Positions 18,068 through 27,705 are shown, counted from the stretch's first letter. The stretch is DNA of 64,000 nucleotides from Acetivibrio sp964564015 (GCA_964564015.1 CAZLZR010000010.1:30953-94952), one strand, 5' to 3'. Notes: generated by a model not told the origin, from the letters alone. Translations and numbers: made by a program.

Positions 18068-19183
18068 ATGTTTAAAAAATCAATTCAAATGGGTAAAACG
18101 GTAATATTGATATTATTTATTTTGTCTCAGTTATTGATATTGGGAGGATGTGGAAATGATACTCCGTCAGTCGCAGAGCCTGAAAATACTGACAGTGTGC
18201 CTGTTTCAACGCCGGTAACCACAGAACCTCCTGAGGATAATGTTAATTCCGACAATACAGGTGAAGATAAAAGCGGTTCTCAAAAGGATACAATTGGTGA
18301 TGTGTTCACTCCTCCGGTTGAAGGAATGAGGCCTTATGCAGTTATGATTGATAATGAAGGAACAAGATCATTGCCACAGGGTGGTATATATCTCGCACAG
18401 GTTGTTTATGAGATAGTTGTTGAAGGCGGTGAGACAAGGCTGATGCCGGTTTTTTGGGATAAGAACCCCGATATGATAGGACCGGTTAGAAGCTCAAGAC
18501 ATTATTTCCTTGATTATGCAATGGAACATGACGCAATATATGTTCATTTTGGATATAGTCCAATGGCCATGAACGATATTAAAAAGTATAAAATTAATAA
18601 TATAAACGGTGTTGCAAATGGAGGAGAAGTATTCTGGGATTTGACGAAGGATAGAAAAAACTGGCAGGATTCCTATACTTCAATGAAAAAAGTAAAAGGA
18701 TATGTAGGGAAGGTTAAGTATCGTACCGAGACTGATAAAGGACTTGTTTTCAAATTCTCTGACAAGGATTCCGACCTTCCGGGTGAGGGCAAAGCTGAAA
18801 ATATTAACATAAAATATACATCAAGTTATAGTTGCTCTTTTAAGTATGATGCTGCCAAAAAGCTGTATTTGCGATACAGAAAAGGGGATGCACATATGGA
18901 GAGACTAACAGGTGAGCAGTTTACGGCTAAGAACATTATTATACAAAGGGTGTCCAATCATCTTATAAAAGGAGATGACGCTGGAAGACAGGAGGTAAAT
19001 ACTGTTGGAAGCGGCAGCGGTTACTATATTTCAAACGGAAAGTCCATAGAAATTAAGTGGTCTAAGAAATCGAGAACAGAGCAGACAAAATATACTGATG
19101 TTAACGGAAACGATATTATCCTTAATCCAGGACAGACTTGGGTTCAGATTACGCCCACAAGCGGCAAGGTCACCATTGAGTAA
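18068..19183 (+). CDS. DUF3048 domain lipoprotein (YerB-like)
   Basis: 371 residues. A signal sequence with lipobox LGGCG (Cys near 28) is followed by an acidic/Thr-Pro linker and then a DUF3048 domain from about residue 80 (VMIDNEGTRSLPQGG, RLMPVFWDK, GPVRSSRHYF). The C-terminal half matches the second YerB-like domain. It should be lipid-anchored outside the membrane. Proposed roles for the family, such as peptide or wall binding, are not established. The ATG follows GGGGGATC. Confidence 0.9.
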   Translation: MFKKSIQMGKTVILILFILSQLLILGGCGNDTPSVAEPENTDSVPVSTPVTTEPPEDNVNSDNTGEDKSGSQKDTIGDVFTPPVEGMRPYAVMIDNEGTRSLPQGGIYLAQVVYEIVVEGGETRLMPVFWDKNPDMIGPVRSSRHYFLDYAMEHDAIYVHFGYSPMAMNDIKKYKINNINGVANGGEVFWDLTKDRKNWQDSYTSMKKVKGYVGKVKYRTETDKGLVFKFSDKDSDLPGEGKAENINIKYTSSYSCSFKYDAAKKLYLRYRKGDAHMERLTGEQFTAKNIIIQRVSNHLIKGDDAGRQEVNTVGSGSGYYISNGKSIEIKWSKKSRTEQTKYTDVNGNDIILNPGQTWVQITPTSGKVTIE

Positions 19184-19472
19184 GGGTATTCGAAAAATTG
19201 AATTTATTATTGTAAAATGTATTTTGAGAGAAATATAGTTGAATTTATTGAGGATAAAAAAGGCATAATGTAAAGTATGACAAAATGTAAAGTTTTCGTA
19301 TTATATAAGTTTTTTATTGCTAAAAAGTAATCAATTGGTTATTATAAGTATATATAAATAAAAGTTTTCTTGATTTTCTTTGTATAAAATGGAAAAATGC
19401 ACGCTTGTGGTTGTTGATTTTAGATTACATAAAATATGATTAACTGACTTTAAGCTACAGTTGGAGGATGAA

Positions 19473-21314
19473 TTGAGTATAAAGATAAGCGATAATATAT
19501 TACAGAGTGTAGAAAAACCTTCGAGATATATAGGAAATGAGTGGAACAGTGTTCACAAAAGCCTTGAGGGGATTGAGGCAAGGTTTGCCTTTTGTTTTCC
19601 TGATGTTTATGAAGTAGGTATGTCTCATCTTGGGATGAAGATTTTGTATCATCTTCTCAACGAAAGGCAGGATACTTATTGCGAAAGGGTATTTGCTCCA
19701 TGGGTGGATATGGAGGAGAAGATGAGAGAAAATGATGTAGCTCTTTTTTCTCTTGAGTCACATGACCCGATAAAAAGTTTTGATATTGTCGGATTTACCC
19801 TGCAGTATGAAATGAGTTACACTAACATTATAAATATGTTGGATCTTGCAAAGATACCCGTTTTATCTGGCGATAGAACAAAGGAACATCCCTTTGTATG
19901 TGCCGGAGGGCCATGCGCGTATAACCCGGAACCTTTAGCAGACTTTATTGACTTTTTTATGATGGGTGAAGGGGAAGAGATAATTAATGAGGTTATGGAT
20001 ACCTATGTGGAGTGGAAAAAGCAGAACTTACCAAGAGAGAAGTTCTTGGAATCCATATCTCAAATAGAGGGGATTTATGTTCCTTCGTTTTATGAAGTGA
20101 AATATAATGAGGATAATACCATTTTAAGTATAAAACCTTTGAGTGAAAACTATCCTGAAAAAATAAAAAAGAGAATTATAAAGGATCTTGACAAGGCTTA
20201 TTTTCCTGATAAAGTAATTGTTCCATTTACTGGTATCGTACATGACAGAATTATGCTTGAACTGTTTAGAGGGTGTATAAGGGGATGCAGGTTTTGTCAG
20301 GCAGGATATATATACAGGCCTGTGAGAGAAAGGTCGCATCAAAGACTTTTAGAACATGCAGGAAATTTAGTGGATAACACAGGCTATGAAGAGATTTCTC
20401 TTACTTCTTTGAGTACCAGTGATTATAGTTCGTTTAAAGATCTTACTGAAGGTCTTATTGGTGAAATGGAGCAAAGAAAGGTAAACCTTTCATTACCGTC
20501 GTTAAGAATTGACTCTTTTTCTCTCGAACTTATGGAAAAAGCTCAGAAAGTTAGAAAAAGCGGTCTGACCTTTGCACCTGAAGCAGGGAGCCAGAGACTT
20601 CGCGATGTAATCAACAAAGGGGTTACAGAGCAGGATTTGGTAAATTCGGTTAGAACTGCTTTTAACGGTGGCTGGAGTGGAGTTAAGCTTTATTTTATGA
20701 TTGGGCTTCCAACCGAGACTTTTGATGATATTAACGGTATAGCAGACCTTGGATATAAAGTAGTGGATGCTTACATGTCAACTCCTAAGGAGAACAGGGG
20801 TAAGGGACTGAGCATTTCGCTGAGTACTTCGTCTTTTGTGCCCAAGCCGTTTACACCTTTTCAATGGGAGCCTCAGGATGATATCGAAACCTTGAGGGAA
20901 AAGCAGAAGTTTTTACAGGGTAAGATTAAGAGCAAATATATTAAATACAGTTGGCACGACCCTGAATTAAGCCTCTTGGAAGCAGTGTTTGCAAGGGGTG
21001 ACAGGAGAGTTGGACAAGTCCTTTTAGAAGCAGTAAGAAAGGGATGTAAATTTGATAGTTGGGGTGAGCATTTTAAGTTCAGCCGATGGATGGAAGCGTT
21101 TAGTGAATGTGATATAGACCCTCATTTTTATGCAAACCGAAAGAGGAAATTTGATGAAGTGTTACCGTGGGATCACATTGATATAGGTGTTTCTAAGGAT
21201 CATCTGATCAGAGAGTGCAAAAAAGCATATAATGAAGAACTTACTCCAAACTGCAGGGTGGACTGCTCTGGATGTGGAGCAACAGTTTTTGGTGGAGGTA
21301 TTTGTTTTGATTAA
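19473..21314 (+). CDS. TIGR03960-type B12-binding-domain radical SAM protein
   Basis: 613 residues. The N-terminal half is cobalamin-binding-like (PSRYIGNEWNSVHK; DVYEVGMSHLGMKILYHLLN). A radical SAM core carries the CIRGCRFCQAG cluster motif (~270-280) and the C-terminus is Cys-rich (CRVDCSGCGA). TTG at 19473 follows GGAGG at 5-base spacing and matches the usual family start; the TTG at 19461 lies inside that site. It overlaps the next gene by 8 bases, implying translational coupling. This pair precedes rng and rplU in many Clostridia; the modification performed is unknown. Confidence 0.93.
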   Translation: MSIKISDNILQSVEKPSRYIGNEWNSVHKSLEGIEARFAFCFPDVYEVGMSHLGMKILYHLLNERQDTYCERVFAPWVDMEEKMRENDVALFSLESHDPIKSFDIVGFTLQYEMSYTNIINMLDLAKIPVLSGDRTKEHPFVCAGGPCAYNPEPLADFIDFFMMGEGEEIINEVMDTYVEWKKQNLPREKFLESISQIEGIYVPSFYEVKYNEDNTILSIKPLSENYPEKIKKRIIKDLDKAYFPDKVIVPFTGIVHDRIMLELFRGCIRGCRFCQAGYIYRPVRERSHQRLLEHAGNLVDNTGYEEISLTSLSTSDYSSFKDLTEGLIGEMEQRKVNLSLPSLRIDSFSLELMEKAQKVRKSGLTFAPEAGSQRLRDVINKGVTEQDLVNSVRTAFNGGWSGVKLYFMIGLPTETFDDINGIADLGYKVVDAYMSTPKENRGKGLSISLSTSSFVPKPFTPFQWEPQDDIETLREKQKFLQGKIKSKYIKYSWHDPELSLLEAVFARGDRRVGQVLLEAVRKGCKFDSWGEHFKFSRWMEAFSECDIDPHFYANRKRKFDEVLPWDHIDIGVSKDHLIRECKKAYNEELTPNCRVDCSGCGATVFGGGICFD

Positions 21315-22128
21315 TATCCGGGCAAGGTTTATAAGGGGAGAGCAGGTAAAATATATTTCTCATCTGGACATGATGAAGATGTTTGAGAGGGCATTAAGGC
21401 GTTCTCGTATACCAATTTATTATTCACAGGGGTTCAACCCCCATCCTCAGATTGTATTCGGACTTCCTTTATCTGTAGGGGTAACAAGTGATGCAGAATA
21501 TGTTGATTTTGAGCTTAGTGAAGAAATGGAGCCTTCCGAGTTTGTTGACATTTTGAATAAACAATTACCGGAGGGGTTAAAGCTTAGTGATGCTAAGGTC
21601 AGAACTACAAAGTCAAATATAATGGCATCTATTACAAAAGCATCCTATGAAGTTTTGGTTACAATATCACAGAATCCGGGTATAGAGGAAATTGGTGAGA
21701 AAATCCTTGATTTTATGAAGAATAAAGAGATATTTATAACGAAAGAAAGTAAGGGTAAAGTAAAAAAAGTTGATATTAGGCCTATGATTCAGAAATTTAG
21801 TGCGCAGTATATTGGAAATAAAAGGAGTTTTGAAGATAAAGAAGTAGACGTCCGTAAACTCACGAGTATTGCTCTTTTAGAGTACATAGATAAACTCAAC
21901 GGTTTAAATGAATTACTGACTAATAAAGAAGTAAATGAGTATTTCGGTTTTTCTTTACTTCTAAGTGCGGGGAGCATGGCAAATCTTAAGCCGGAGTTTG
22001 CCTTGCAGGCTTTTGGTGAAATATCTGGCTACGATTTGAATGTTTTAAAGGTACATCGTTCGGGTCTTTTTATTGATAAAGGGGATAAAATGCTTAACCC
22101 TCTTGATAACGCATTATTAGCTATATGA
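21307..22128 (+). CDS. TIGR03936/DUF2344 radical SAM-associated protein
   Basis: 273 residues starting at TTG 21307, seven bases after GGAGGT and inside the last codons of the preceding gene. Conserved DUF2344 features are the opening RARFIRGEQVKYISHLDMMK, the RRSRIPIYYSQGFNPHP block and LPLSVGVTSDAEYVDFEL. In many bacteria this domain is fused to the radical SAM protein encoded immediately upstream, so the two polypeptides probably work as one enzyme. Confidence 0.92.
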   Translation: MINIRARFIRGEQVKYISHLDMMKMFERALRRSRIPIYYSQGFNPHPQIVFGLPLSVGVTSDAEYVDFELSEEMEPSEFVDILNKQLPEGLKLSDAKVRTTKSNIMASITKASYEVLVTISQNPGIEEIGEKILDFMKNKEIFITKESKGKVKKVDIRPMIQKFSAQYIGNKRSFEDKEVDVRKLTSIALLEYIDKLNGLNELLTNKEVNEYFGFSLLLSAGSMANLKPEFALQAFGEISGYDLNVLKVHRSGLFIDKGDKMLNPLDNALLAI

Positions 22129-22137
22129 GGTGGTAAT

Positions 22138-23631
22138 ATGGTTAGTGAGATAATTGTAGATGTGGGTCTAAACGAGAAAAGAGTGGCACTTTTAGAAGAC
22201 AAAGAGCTTGTTGAAGTATTTATCGAACGGAATGATTCGGAAAGACTGGTGGGAAATATTTACAGGGGAAAAGTCAGCAGCGTTCTACCTGGGATGCAGG
22301 CTGCTTTTATTGACATCGGTTACGAGAAAAATGCTTTTTTATACGTTGGGGATGCAGTTTCACAGAAGGAATTTTCTGAAGATGAAGAAGAAATGTTCAA
22401 CGATATGAAAAGTTATAACATCGAAGAGATTTTAAGACCCGGACAGGAAATAACGGTGCAGGTAACCAAAGAGCCTATCGGTACTAAAGGCCCAAGAGTT
22501 ACCACACATATTACACTGCCTGGGAGACAATTAGTCCTTCTTCCTAATGCAGATTATATAGGTATTTCAAGGAGAATAGAAGACGAAGAGGAAAGAGTAA
22601 AGCTAAAAAAGATCGCAGAAAAGGTAAAACCCAAAAACATGGGTTTAATTGTCAGAACTGTTTCGGAAGGAAAACGAGAAGAAGACTTTAAGAACGACAT
22701 AAACTTTCTTGTTAAGCTATGGGAGAAAATAAAGAAAAGTGAACAAGGCGGTCCCGTACCAAGGTGCATACACAGGGATTTGAATATTATTTACAGGGCT
22801 GTTCGCGATATGTTCACATGGAATATTGATAAATTTATTATTAATGACAGGCAGGAATATAACAAAGTTCTCGAACTTGTCGAAATGTCTTCTCCAGCTC
22901 TTAAGCTCAGGGTTGAATGCTTTAATAAAAATATCGATTTATATGAGCACTTCCAGATAGATTCGATGATAGCAAAAGCACTTGCCAAGAAGGTCTGGCT
23001 CAAGTGTGGAGGGTATCTTATTATCGAGCGGACTGAAGCACTTACTGTTGTAGATGTAAATACCGGCAAGTATGTAGGGAACAATAACCTTGAAGACACT
23101 GTCTTAAGGACGAATTTGGATGCTGCCAAGGAAATTGCGAAGCAACTGCGGTTGAGGGATATCGGAGGTATTATAATAATTGACTTTATTGATATGCACG
23201 AGCCCGAGCACCAGAAGCAGATTATTGAAACGCTCCGTCAGGCGCTTAAAAAGGATCGCACAAAGACAACTGTTGTTGGTATGACGGGTCTTGGACTTAT
23301 AGAAATGACCAGGAAAAAGGTAAGGGAAGGATTAGCCTCAACAGTATTATGTGATTGCCAGAATTGCGAGGGAACGGGTAAGGTGCTTTCACCAGAATCG
23401 GTTGCAAGAAATGTTGAGAAAGAGATTAGCAAATACTTCACAAAAACAATAGCAAATGCTATCCAGGTTGATGTACATCAATCTGTTGCAAAGGTTTTGT
23501 TAGGTGAGAACGGAGATAATCTAAAAAGAATTGAAAGCACATTTAACAAGAGGATATTGATAAAAGGCTCTGAAGAAGTTAATAATCAAGAAATGAAGAT
23601 AAAGGAGATTGACATAGAATCATTATTGTGA
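22138..23631 (+). CDS. rng: Ribonuclease G/E family endoribonuclease
   Basis: 497 residues. An N-terminal S1 domain (~35-125, including YRGKVSSVLPGMQAAFIDIG) precedes the DNase I-like catalytic core with metal-binding DVNTGK and DFIDM (~305 and ~350). The Zn-link CDCQNCEGTG (~405) follows. This is the short RNase G-like form without the RNase E degradosome scaffold. The gene starts 9 bases after its neighbour with a GAGGTGG site, so the three upstream genes likely form one operon. Confidence 0.95.
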   Translation: MVSEIIVDVGLNEKRVALLEDKELVEVFIERNDSERLVGNIYRGKVSSVLPGMQAAFIDIGYEKNAFLYVGDAVSQKEFSEDEEEMFNDMKSYNIEEILRPGQEITVQVTKEPIGTKGPRVTTHITLPGRQLVLLPNADYIGISRRIEDEEERVKLKKIAEKVKPKNMGLIVRTVSEGKREEDFKNDINFLVKLWEKIKKSEQGGPVPRCIHRDLNIIYRAVRDMFTWNIDKFIINDRQEYNKVLELVEMSSPALKLRVECFNKNIDLYEHFQIDSMIAKALAKKVWLKCGGYLIIERTEALTVVDVNTGKYVGNNNLEDTVLRTNLDAAKEIAKQLRLRDIGGIIIIDFIDMHEPEHQKQIIETLRQALKKDRTKTTVVGMTGLGLIEMTRKKVREGLASTVLCDCQNCEGTGKVLSPESVARNVEKEISKYFTKTIANAIQVDVHQSVAKVLLGENGDNLKRIESTFNKRILIKGSEEVNNQEMKIKEIDIESLL

Positions 23632-23639
23632 TAAAATTG

Positions 23640-23782
23640 CGTGGTAGCCGCACGGTGCAGGCTTTAAAATGCAGCAAAAGGTTCGAATTGAGGAGTTTGC
23701 AAAGCAAATGTCCATTAATCGATTGAAGCTAAATGCTTCCAGGATTTTAGCTGCTGCCTTCTCTGGCGAGACTGGGTAGGGA
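23640..23782 (+). ncRNA. Ribosomal protein L21 leader RNA
   Basis: The 5' region of rplU has the features of the Firmicutes L21 leader: a GTGGTAGCCGCACGGTGCAGGC-type opening (split: GTGGTAGCCGC, then ACGGTGCAGGC), a purine-rich middle, and a CTGCTGCCTTCTC-GGCGAGACTGGGTAG ending beside the ribosome binding site. In other Firmicutes the element autoregulates the rplU-prp-rpmA mRNA. Recognition is by pattern; no covariance model was run. Confidence 0.78.
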
Positions 23783-23792
23783 GGTGTATAGT

Positions 23793-24104
23793 ATGTACGC
23801 AATTATCGAGACAGGTGGAAAACAGTACAAGGTTCAAGAGGGAGAAGTAGTTTTCATTGAGAAACTAACTCAGGACGAAGGTGCTTCAGTTACTTTTGAT
23901 AAAGTTGTTGCAGTTTCAAATGGAGATAAGGTTGATTTTGGAGCGCCTTATGTTTCAAAAGCAACTGTTCAGGCTAAAGTGCTGAACCATGGTAAAGATA
24001 AGAAGGTCATTATCTTCAAGTATAAGCCAAAGAAAGGCTATAGAAGAAAAAATGGTCACAGACAGCCTTATACAAAAGTACAAATCGAAAAGATTAATGC
24101 ATAA
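23793..24104 (+). CDS. rplU: Ribosomal protein L21
   Basis: 103 residues, the standard bL21 length: MYAIIETGGKQYKVQEG opening and the basic C-terminal KPKKGYRRKNGHRQPYT. ATG at 23793 follows GGGAGGTG; an in-frame GTG at 23784 lies inside that site. Binds 23S rRNA together with L20. Preceded by the leader RNA and followed by prp and rpmA. Confidence 0.98.
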   Translation: MYAIIETGGKQYKVQEGEVVFIEKLTQDEGASVTFDKVVAVSNGDKVDFGAPYVSKATVQAKVLNHGKDKKVIIFKYKPKKGYRRKNGHRQPYTKVQIEKINA

Positions 24105-24119
24105 GGTAATGGTTGACAG

Positions 24120-24449
24120 ATGATTAATATCAATATAGTAAGAGATGAAAGTGGCTTCATATGGCAGTATATAGTTGAAGGACACGCCGGCTTTGCCGAA
24201 TCAGGTCAGGATATAATATGTTCTGCAGTATCGGTGCTGGCATATACTGGTATAGGTGCACTTGAAGAGTTGGTTGGAATAAAAAGTTATGGTATCGAAA
24301 ATGGGTACATGATTTGTTCAGTTCCAGCTGATATTCCTGAAGAGCTCAAGGAGAAAGTCAGGATAATACTTGAAACTATAATTGTAGGTTTTAAACAATT
24401 ACAATTAACCTATGAAGATTATGTGTCGGTGTTAGATGAGGAGGTGTAA
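24120..24449 (+). CDS. prp: Ribosomal-processing cysteine protease Prp
   Basis: 109 residues with the catalytic dyad His22 (GHAGFAE) and Cys34 (DIICSAVS), the numbering of characterised Prp. It removes the N-terminal extension of L27 before ribosome assembly. Its substrate is encoded four bases downstream and starts with the matching extension. The ribosome binding site is weak, in keeping with coupling to rplU. Confidence 0.95.
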   Translation: MININIVRDESGFIWQYIVEGHAGFAESGQDIICSAVSVLAYTGIGALEELVGIKSYGIENGYMICSVPADIPEELKEKVRIILETIIVGFKQLQLTYEDYVSVLDEEV

Positions 24450-24452
24450 CCG

Positions 24453-24731
24453 ATGATAAGAGTTGACTTACAACTTTTTGCACATAAAAAAGGGGTTGGA
24501 AGCTCCAGAAATGGTCGTGACAGTGAATCCAAAAGACTTGGAGTTAAGAAAGGTGATGGACAGGCGGTTCTTGCTGGAAACATCATTGTAAGACAAAGAG
24601 GAACTAAGATTCATCCTGGTGTTAATGTGGGTATAGGTAAAGATGATACATTATTTGCATTAACAGAAGGTAAGGTTAAGTTCTCAAGATTGGGTAAGGA
24701 TAGAAAACAGGTGAGTGTTGTTACAGCATAA
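24453..24731 (+). CDS. rpmA: Ribosomal protein L27 with Prp-cleaved extension
   Basis: 92 residues. The first nine (MIRVDLQLF) form the Firmicutes-type extension cut by Prp before AHKKGVGSSRNG, exposing the tail that reaches toward the peptidyl transferase centre. GAGGAGGTG precedes the ATG. A strong terminator ends the L21-Prp-L27 unit. Confidence 0.97.
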   Translation: MIRVDLQLFAHKKGVGSSRNGRDSESKRLGVKKGDGQAVLAGNIIVRQRGTKIHPGVNVGIGKDDTLFALTEGKVKFSRLGKDRKQVSVVTA

Positions 24732-24802
24732 GTTTAAACTTTTAAGGCTTTGATTCTTAAGGGTTTATTATGAAGTTTCAGCTTATTGCCAGCAAAAAAT
24801 AA

Positions 24803-24838
24803 AAAATCCCGGTAAATACCGGGATTTTAATTTTATTT
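24803..24838 (+). terminator. Intrinsic terminator of the rplU-prp-rpmA unit
   Basis: AAAATCCCGGT / ACCGGGATTTT stem (24803-24828) with a short AAAT loop and a T-rich tail. Confidence 0.88.
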
Positions 24839-24887
24839 ATGAGAAATACTATATGGTGAAAAACCATTGACTATGGAGTTGAATTTA

Positions 24888-26162
24888 ATGTTTATTGATA
24901 GCGCAAAGATCTATATCAAAGCCGGAGATGGTGGAAATGGTGCCGTATCATTTCACAGGGAAAAATACATAGCTAAAGGTGGTCCTGATGGTGGAGACGG
25001 AGGAAAAGGCGGAGATGTCATATTTGTTGCAGATGAAGGTATGAGGACTCTGCAGGATTTCAGGTATAAAAGGAAGTACAGGGCTGAATCAGGACAAAAC
25101 GGAGGGGCTGGAAATTGTTCCGGCCGTGGTGCAGAAGATTTGATAATAAGAGTTCCTGTAGGCACACTTATAAAGGAAGAGGAAACAGGGCGTATTATTG
25201 CTGATCTGGTTACTCCCGGGAAAAAAGTAGTTGTAGCAAGAGGCGGAAAAGGTGGGGCTGGAAATCAGCACTTTGCGACTCCCACGAGACAGGTTCCGAA
25301 CTTTGCTAAGAGCGGTGATCCGGGGGAAGAGTACCATGCACTGCTTGAATTAAAGCTCTTGGCTGATGTAGGTCTCATAGGTTTTCCTAATGTTGGGAAG
25401 TCTACTATTCTCTCTATGGTTTCTGCTGCTGAGCCCAAGATCGCAAACTATCATTTTACAACCATAGAACCAAACCTTGGAGTTGTAAGTATAGATGAAG
25501 GTAAAAGCTTTGTGTTGGCCGACATTCCAGGGCTAATTGAGGGTGCTCATGAGGGAACCGGTTTGGGTCACCAATTTCTAAGACATGTGGAGAGAACCAG
25601 AATGCTCATTCACGTAGTTGATATTTCAGGTTCTGAGGATAGAGATCCTATAAATGACTTTGATATTATAAACAGTGAATTAAAACAGTACAACCCTAAG
25701 CTTTTCGAAAAGCCTCAGGTAGTTGCTGCAAATAAGATGGATGTCACCGGAGCGGAGGACAAACTTAGAACGTTCACTGAAGAGTTAGAAAGCAAAGGAT
25801 ACAAGGTGTTTCCAGTTTCTGCTGCAACCAACAAAGGTCTCAAGGAATTATTTTATTATGTTTCTCGACAGCTTGATGAGATACCTGATACTATTATGTC
25901 AGATAATTTAGAGGATGAAGTGGTTTATACAGCCGATGAAGAAGAACCATTTCAAATTCATAAGGAAAATGAGGTGTTTGTTGTTGAAGGCGCCTGGATT
26001 CGTAAATTGGTAAAATCAACTAACTTTAGTAATTATGAGTCCCTTCAGTACTTCCAAAGGGCAATTAAAAGAAAAGGTGTTGTTGATGCTCTGGAGAATA
26101 TTGGAATTAATGATGGGGATACTGTTAAGATGTACGACTTCGAATTTGAGTACTTCAGGTAG
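24888..26162 (+). CDS. obgE: Obg-family GTPase
   Basis: 424 residues. A Gly-rich Obg fold (1-~158, FIDSAKIYIKAGDGGNG then repeated GGxGG), a G domain with GFPNVGKST, DIPGLIEGA and NKMD, and a C-terminal OCT domain (~350-424). It acts in late 50S assembly and stress/sporulation control. ATG 24888 matches the family start and lies 9 bases after GGAG; an in-frame TTG at 24867 would add seven unlikely residues. Confidence 0.96.
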   Translation: MFIDSAKIYIKAGDGGNGAVSFHREKYIAKGGPDGGDGGKGGDVIFVADEGMRTLQDFRYKRKYRAESGQNGGAGNCSGRGAEDLIIRVPVGTLIKEEETGRIIADLVTPGKKVVVARGGKGGAGNQHFATPTRQVPNFAKSGDPGEEYHALLELKLLADVGLIGFPNVGKSTILSMVSAAEPKIANYHFTTIEPNLGVVSIDEGKSFVLADIPGLIEGAHEGTGLGHQFLRHVERTRMLIHVVDISGSEDRDPINDFDIINSELKQYNPKLFEKPQVVAANKMDVTGAEDKLRTFTEELESKGYKVFPVSAATNKGLKELFYYVSRQLDEIPDTIMSDNLEDEVVYTADEEEPFQIHKENEVFVVEGAWIRKLVKSTNFSNYESLQYFQRAIKRKGVVDALENIGINDGDTVKMYDFEFEYFR

Positions 26163-26287
26163 TTATTTTACACGATGGATAAAGGAAATATGGGCAAAAA
26201 GAACTACTGGACAAACATACTTTTTGTGTTGTAAAATATATATATAACAAACTGTATTATAAAAACGGAGGGACAATAGTAAGAGTT

Positions 26288-26476
26288 ATGGAGTGCATAA
26301 AATGTGAAAATTGTAAAACCAACAGTGCTGCATATTTTTGTCCAATGAAAAATGACTTTGTACTTAATGAAGAAGCAACATCACAAGTTATTGAAAAGAG
26401 TAGGACCGGATGGAAAAAAGGCCAACCCAATTATGAAGTTCATAGGAGGAAAAGCCGAAAAGAAGTTGAAGTGTGA
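26288..26476 (+). CDS. Small Cys-rich hypothetical protein
   Basis: 62 residues with Cys at 3, 6, 9 and 18 (a CxxCxxC-x8-C pattern that could hold Zn or a cluster), then a basic C-terminal half (RTGWKKGQPNYEVHRRKSRK). GGAGGG lies about 14 bases before the ATG, which is a long spacing. It is not recognised as a named family. Its place between obgE and yhbY and the patterned Cys residues support it as real. Confidence 0.55.
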   Translation: MECIKCENCKTNSAAYFCPMKNDFVLNEEATSQVIEKSRTGWKKGQPNYEVHRRKSRKEVEV

Positions 26477-26644
26477 ACCTGTGAGGGATAGAGAATTCTA
26501 TCCCTATTATTTATTGCAGGATTTGCAAAGGTAATATTCTGAGGGTTGTAGTATTCAAAATCCTAAGATATTTTCGGAGTATGTTTATTGATAAATTATT
26601 AAGATAAATTTCTGTGGTGTGGATTATAAAGGAGAATGAAATAA

Positions 26645-26935
26645 ATGTTGACAGGTAAACAACGTAGTTATTTAAGAAGTCTGGCTAACAATATCGACCC
26701 TATATTTCAGGTGGGTAAAGGCGGAATTAATGATAATATGGTAAAACAGTTTAATGATGCGCTTGAAGCCAGAGAGCTTATAAAAGTTTCAGTGCTAAAA
26801 AACTCGGTGGATGATACAAGGGAAGTATGTGATGAAGCTGCAAACCTTACAGGTTCGGAAGTAGTTCAGGTTATTGGAAATAAATTTGTTTTATATAAGG
26901 AATCAAAAGATAATAAGGTTTTAGTGCTGCCGTAA
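26645..26935 (+). CDS. yhbY: YhbY family RNA-binding protein (CRM domain)
   Basis: 96 residues, a single CRM domain. LTGKQRSYLRSLANNIDPIFQVGKGG opens the fold (quoted in part: KQRSYLRSLA and FQVGKGG), with LIKVSVL and VQVIGNKFVLYK in the later strands. It associates with pre-50S particles in other bacteria. AAAGGAGA lies ahead of the ATG. The obg-yhbY neighbourhood is common in Firmicutes. Confidence 0.94.
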   Translation: MLTGKQRSYLRSLANNIDPIFQVGKGGINDNMVKQFNDALEARELIKVSVLKNSVDDTREVCDEAANLTGSEVVQVIGNKFVLYKESKDNKVLVLP

Positions 26936-26968
26936 CGGTTAAATTAATACGCGTAAGTATGCTTTTTT

Positions 26969-27012
26969 AGTTTAATAAGAAAAAGGATTTAGTCTCTTTT
27001 TCTTATTAAACT
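26969..27012. terminator. 17-bp hairpin between convergent yhbY and DUF4364 genes
   Basis: Perfect inverted repeat (26969-26985 against 26996-27012) with a 10-base loop that spans the last codons and stop of the DUF4364 gene. T tracts are inside the stem rather than after it. A bidirectional terminator is the simplest reading. Confidence 0.6.
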
Positions 27013-27525
27013 CTCAAGTATTTCACTATATATCTGGCTTGAGTATTTTTTCCAGTTTTCGCAGATGGTATGGCAATCGCTTTTTGTGCCAACGGATATT
27101 TCCAGATCTATGAGAGAAAAATTGTCTTCATGAACCTGACACTTAACAATAAACTCATTTTCGCTTTCAGGTGTATAATCTGCTTTAACCAGTGTTTCAT
27201 TTTTTATTCTTTTTCTTATTTCTGTAATACTATTATCAATACGGTTTTTTATTCCAATTGGGATATGGTTCGTAAAGTAACTTAGTGTTTGTTTACCCGA
27301 GTCTGTTATAGAATAATAGGTTTTATTGTCAATAATTTCACAAGCTAGATATTCAACTTCGCATAACTCATTTAAAAACTGTTGAAACATAAAATAATTC
27401 ATAAATTGGTTTTCCAGAATAATCTTTGTAATTTGTAAATTGCTTACTGGCATGTTTGCTATATCAATAATATAAAGAAGAATAAGCTTGTTTTCAGCAA
27501 GTTCTCTGTTATTAATTACACCCAT
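26989..27525 (-). CDS. DUF4364 family protein (winged-helix-like)
   Basis: 178 residues matching DUF4364: the opening NRELAENKLILLYIIDIANMP, a helix-turn-helix-like segment over ~10-75 (TKIILENQFMNYFMFQQFLNEL) and a Tyr/Ile-rich wing, then an alpha/beta C-terminal half. The ATG at 27525 follows GGAGGT at 5-base spacing; the ATG at 27540 lies before that site. Clostridial members are annotated as putative transcription regulators, without experimental proof that I know of. Confidence 0.85.
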   Translation of the reverse strand: MGVINNRELAENKLILLYIIDIANMPVSNLQITKIILENQFMNYFMFQQFLNELCEVEYLACEIIDNKTYYSITDSGKQTLSYFTNHIPIGIKNRIDNSITEIRKRIKNETLVKADYTPESENEFIVKCQVHEDNFSLIDLEISVGTKSDCHTICENWKKYSSQIYSEILESLIRKRD

Positions 27526-27705
27526 AGTTACCTCCGCCATGTCAAGTATATACTGCTAAGTATTATACCATAGTTTTAATAATATTAGCTATATTGCCCG
27601 TAATGCTTTTGGAAAAAATCTATTGCTTTTATATTGGTTTTGATTATGTTAATATATAGAATAAGGTTTTACTCGGTAAGATGCTTTTAAATGAGAGGTG
27701 CAGCT

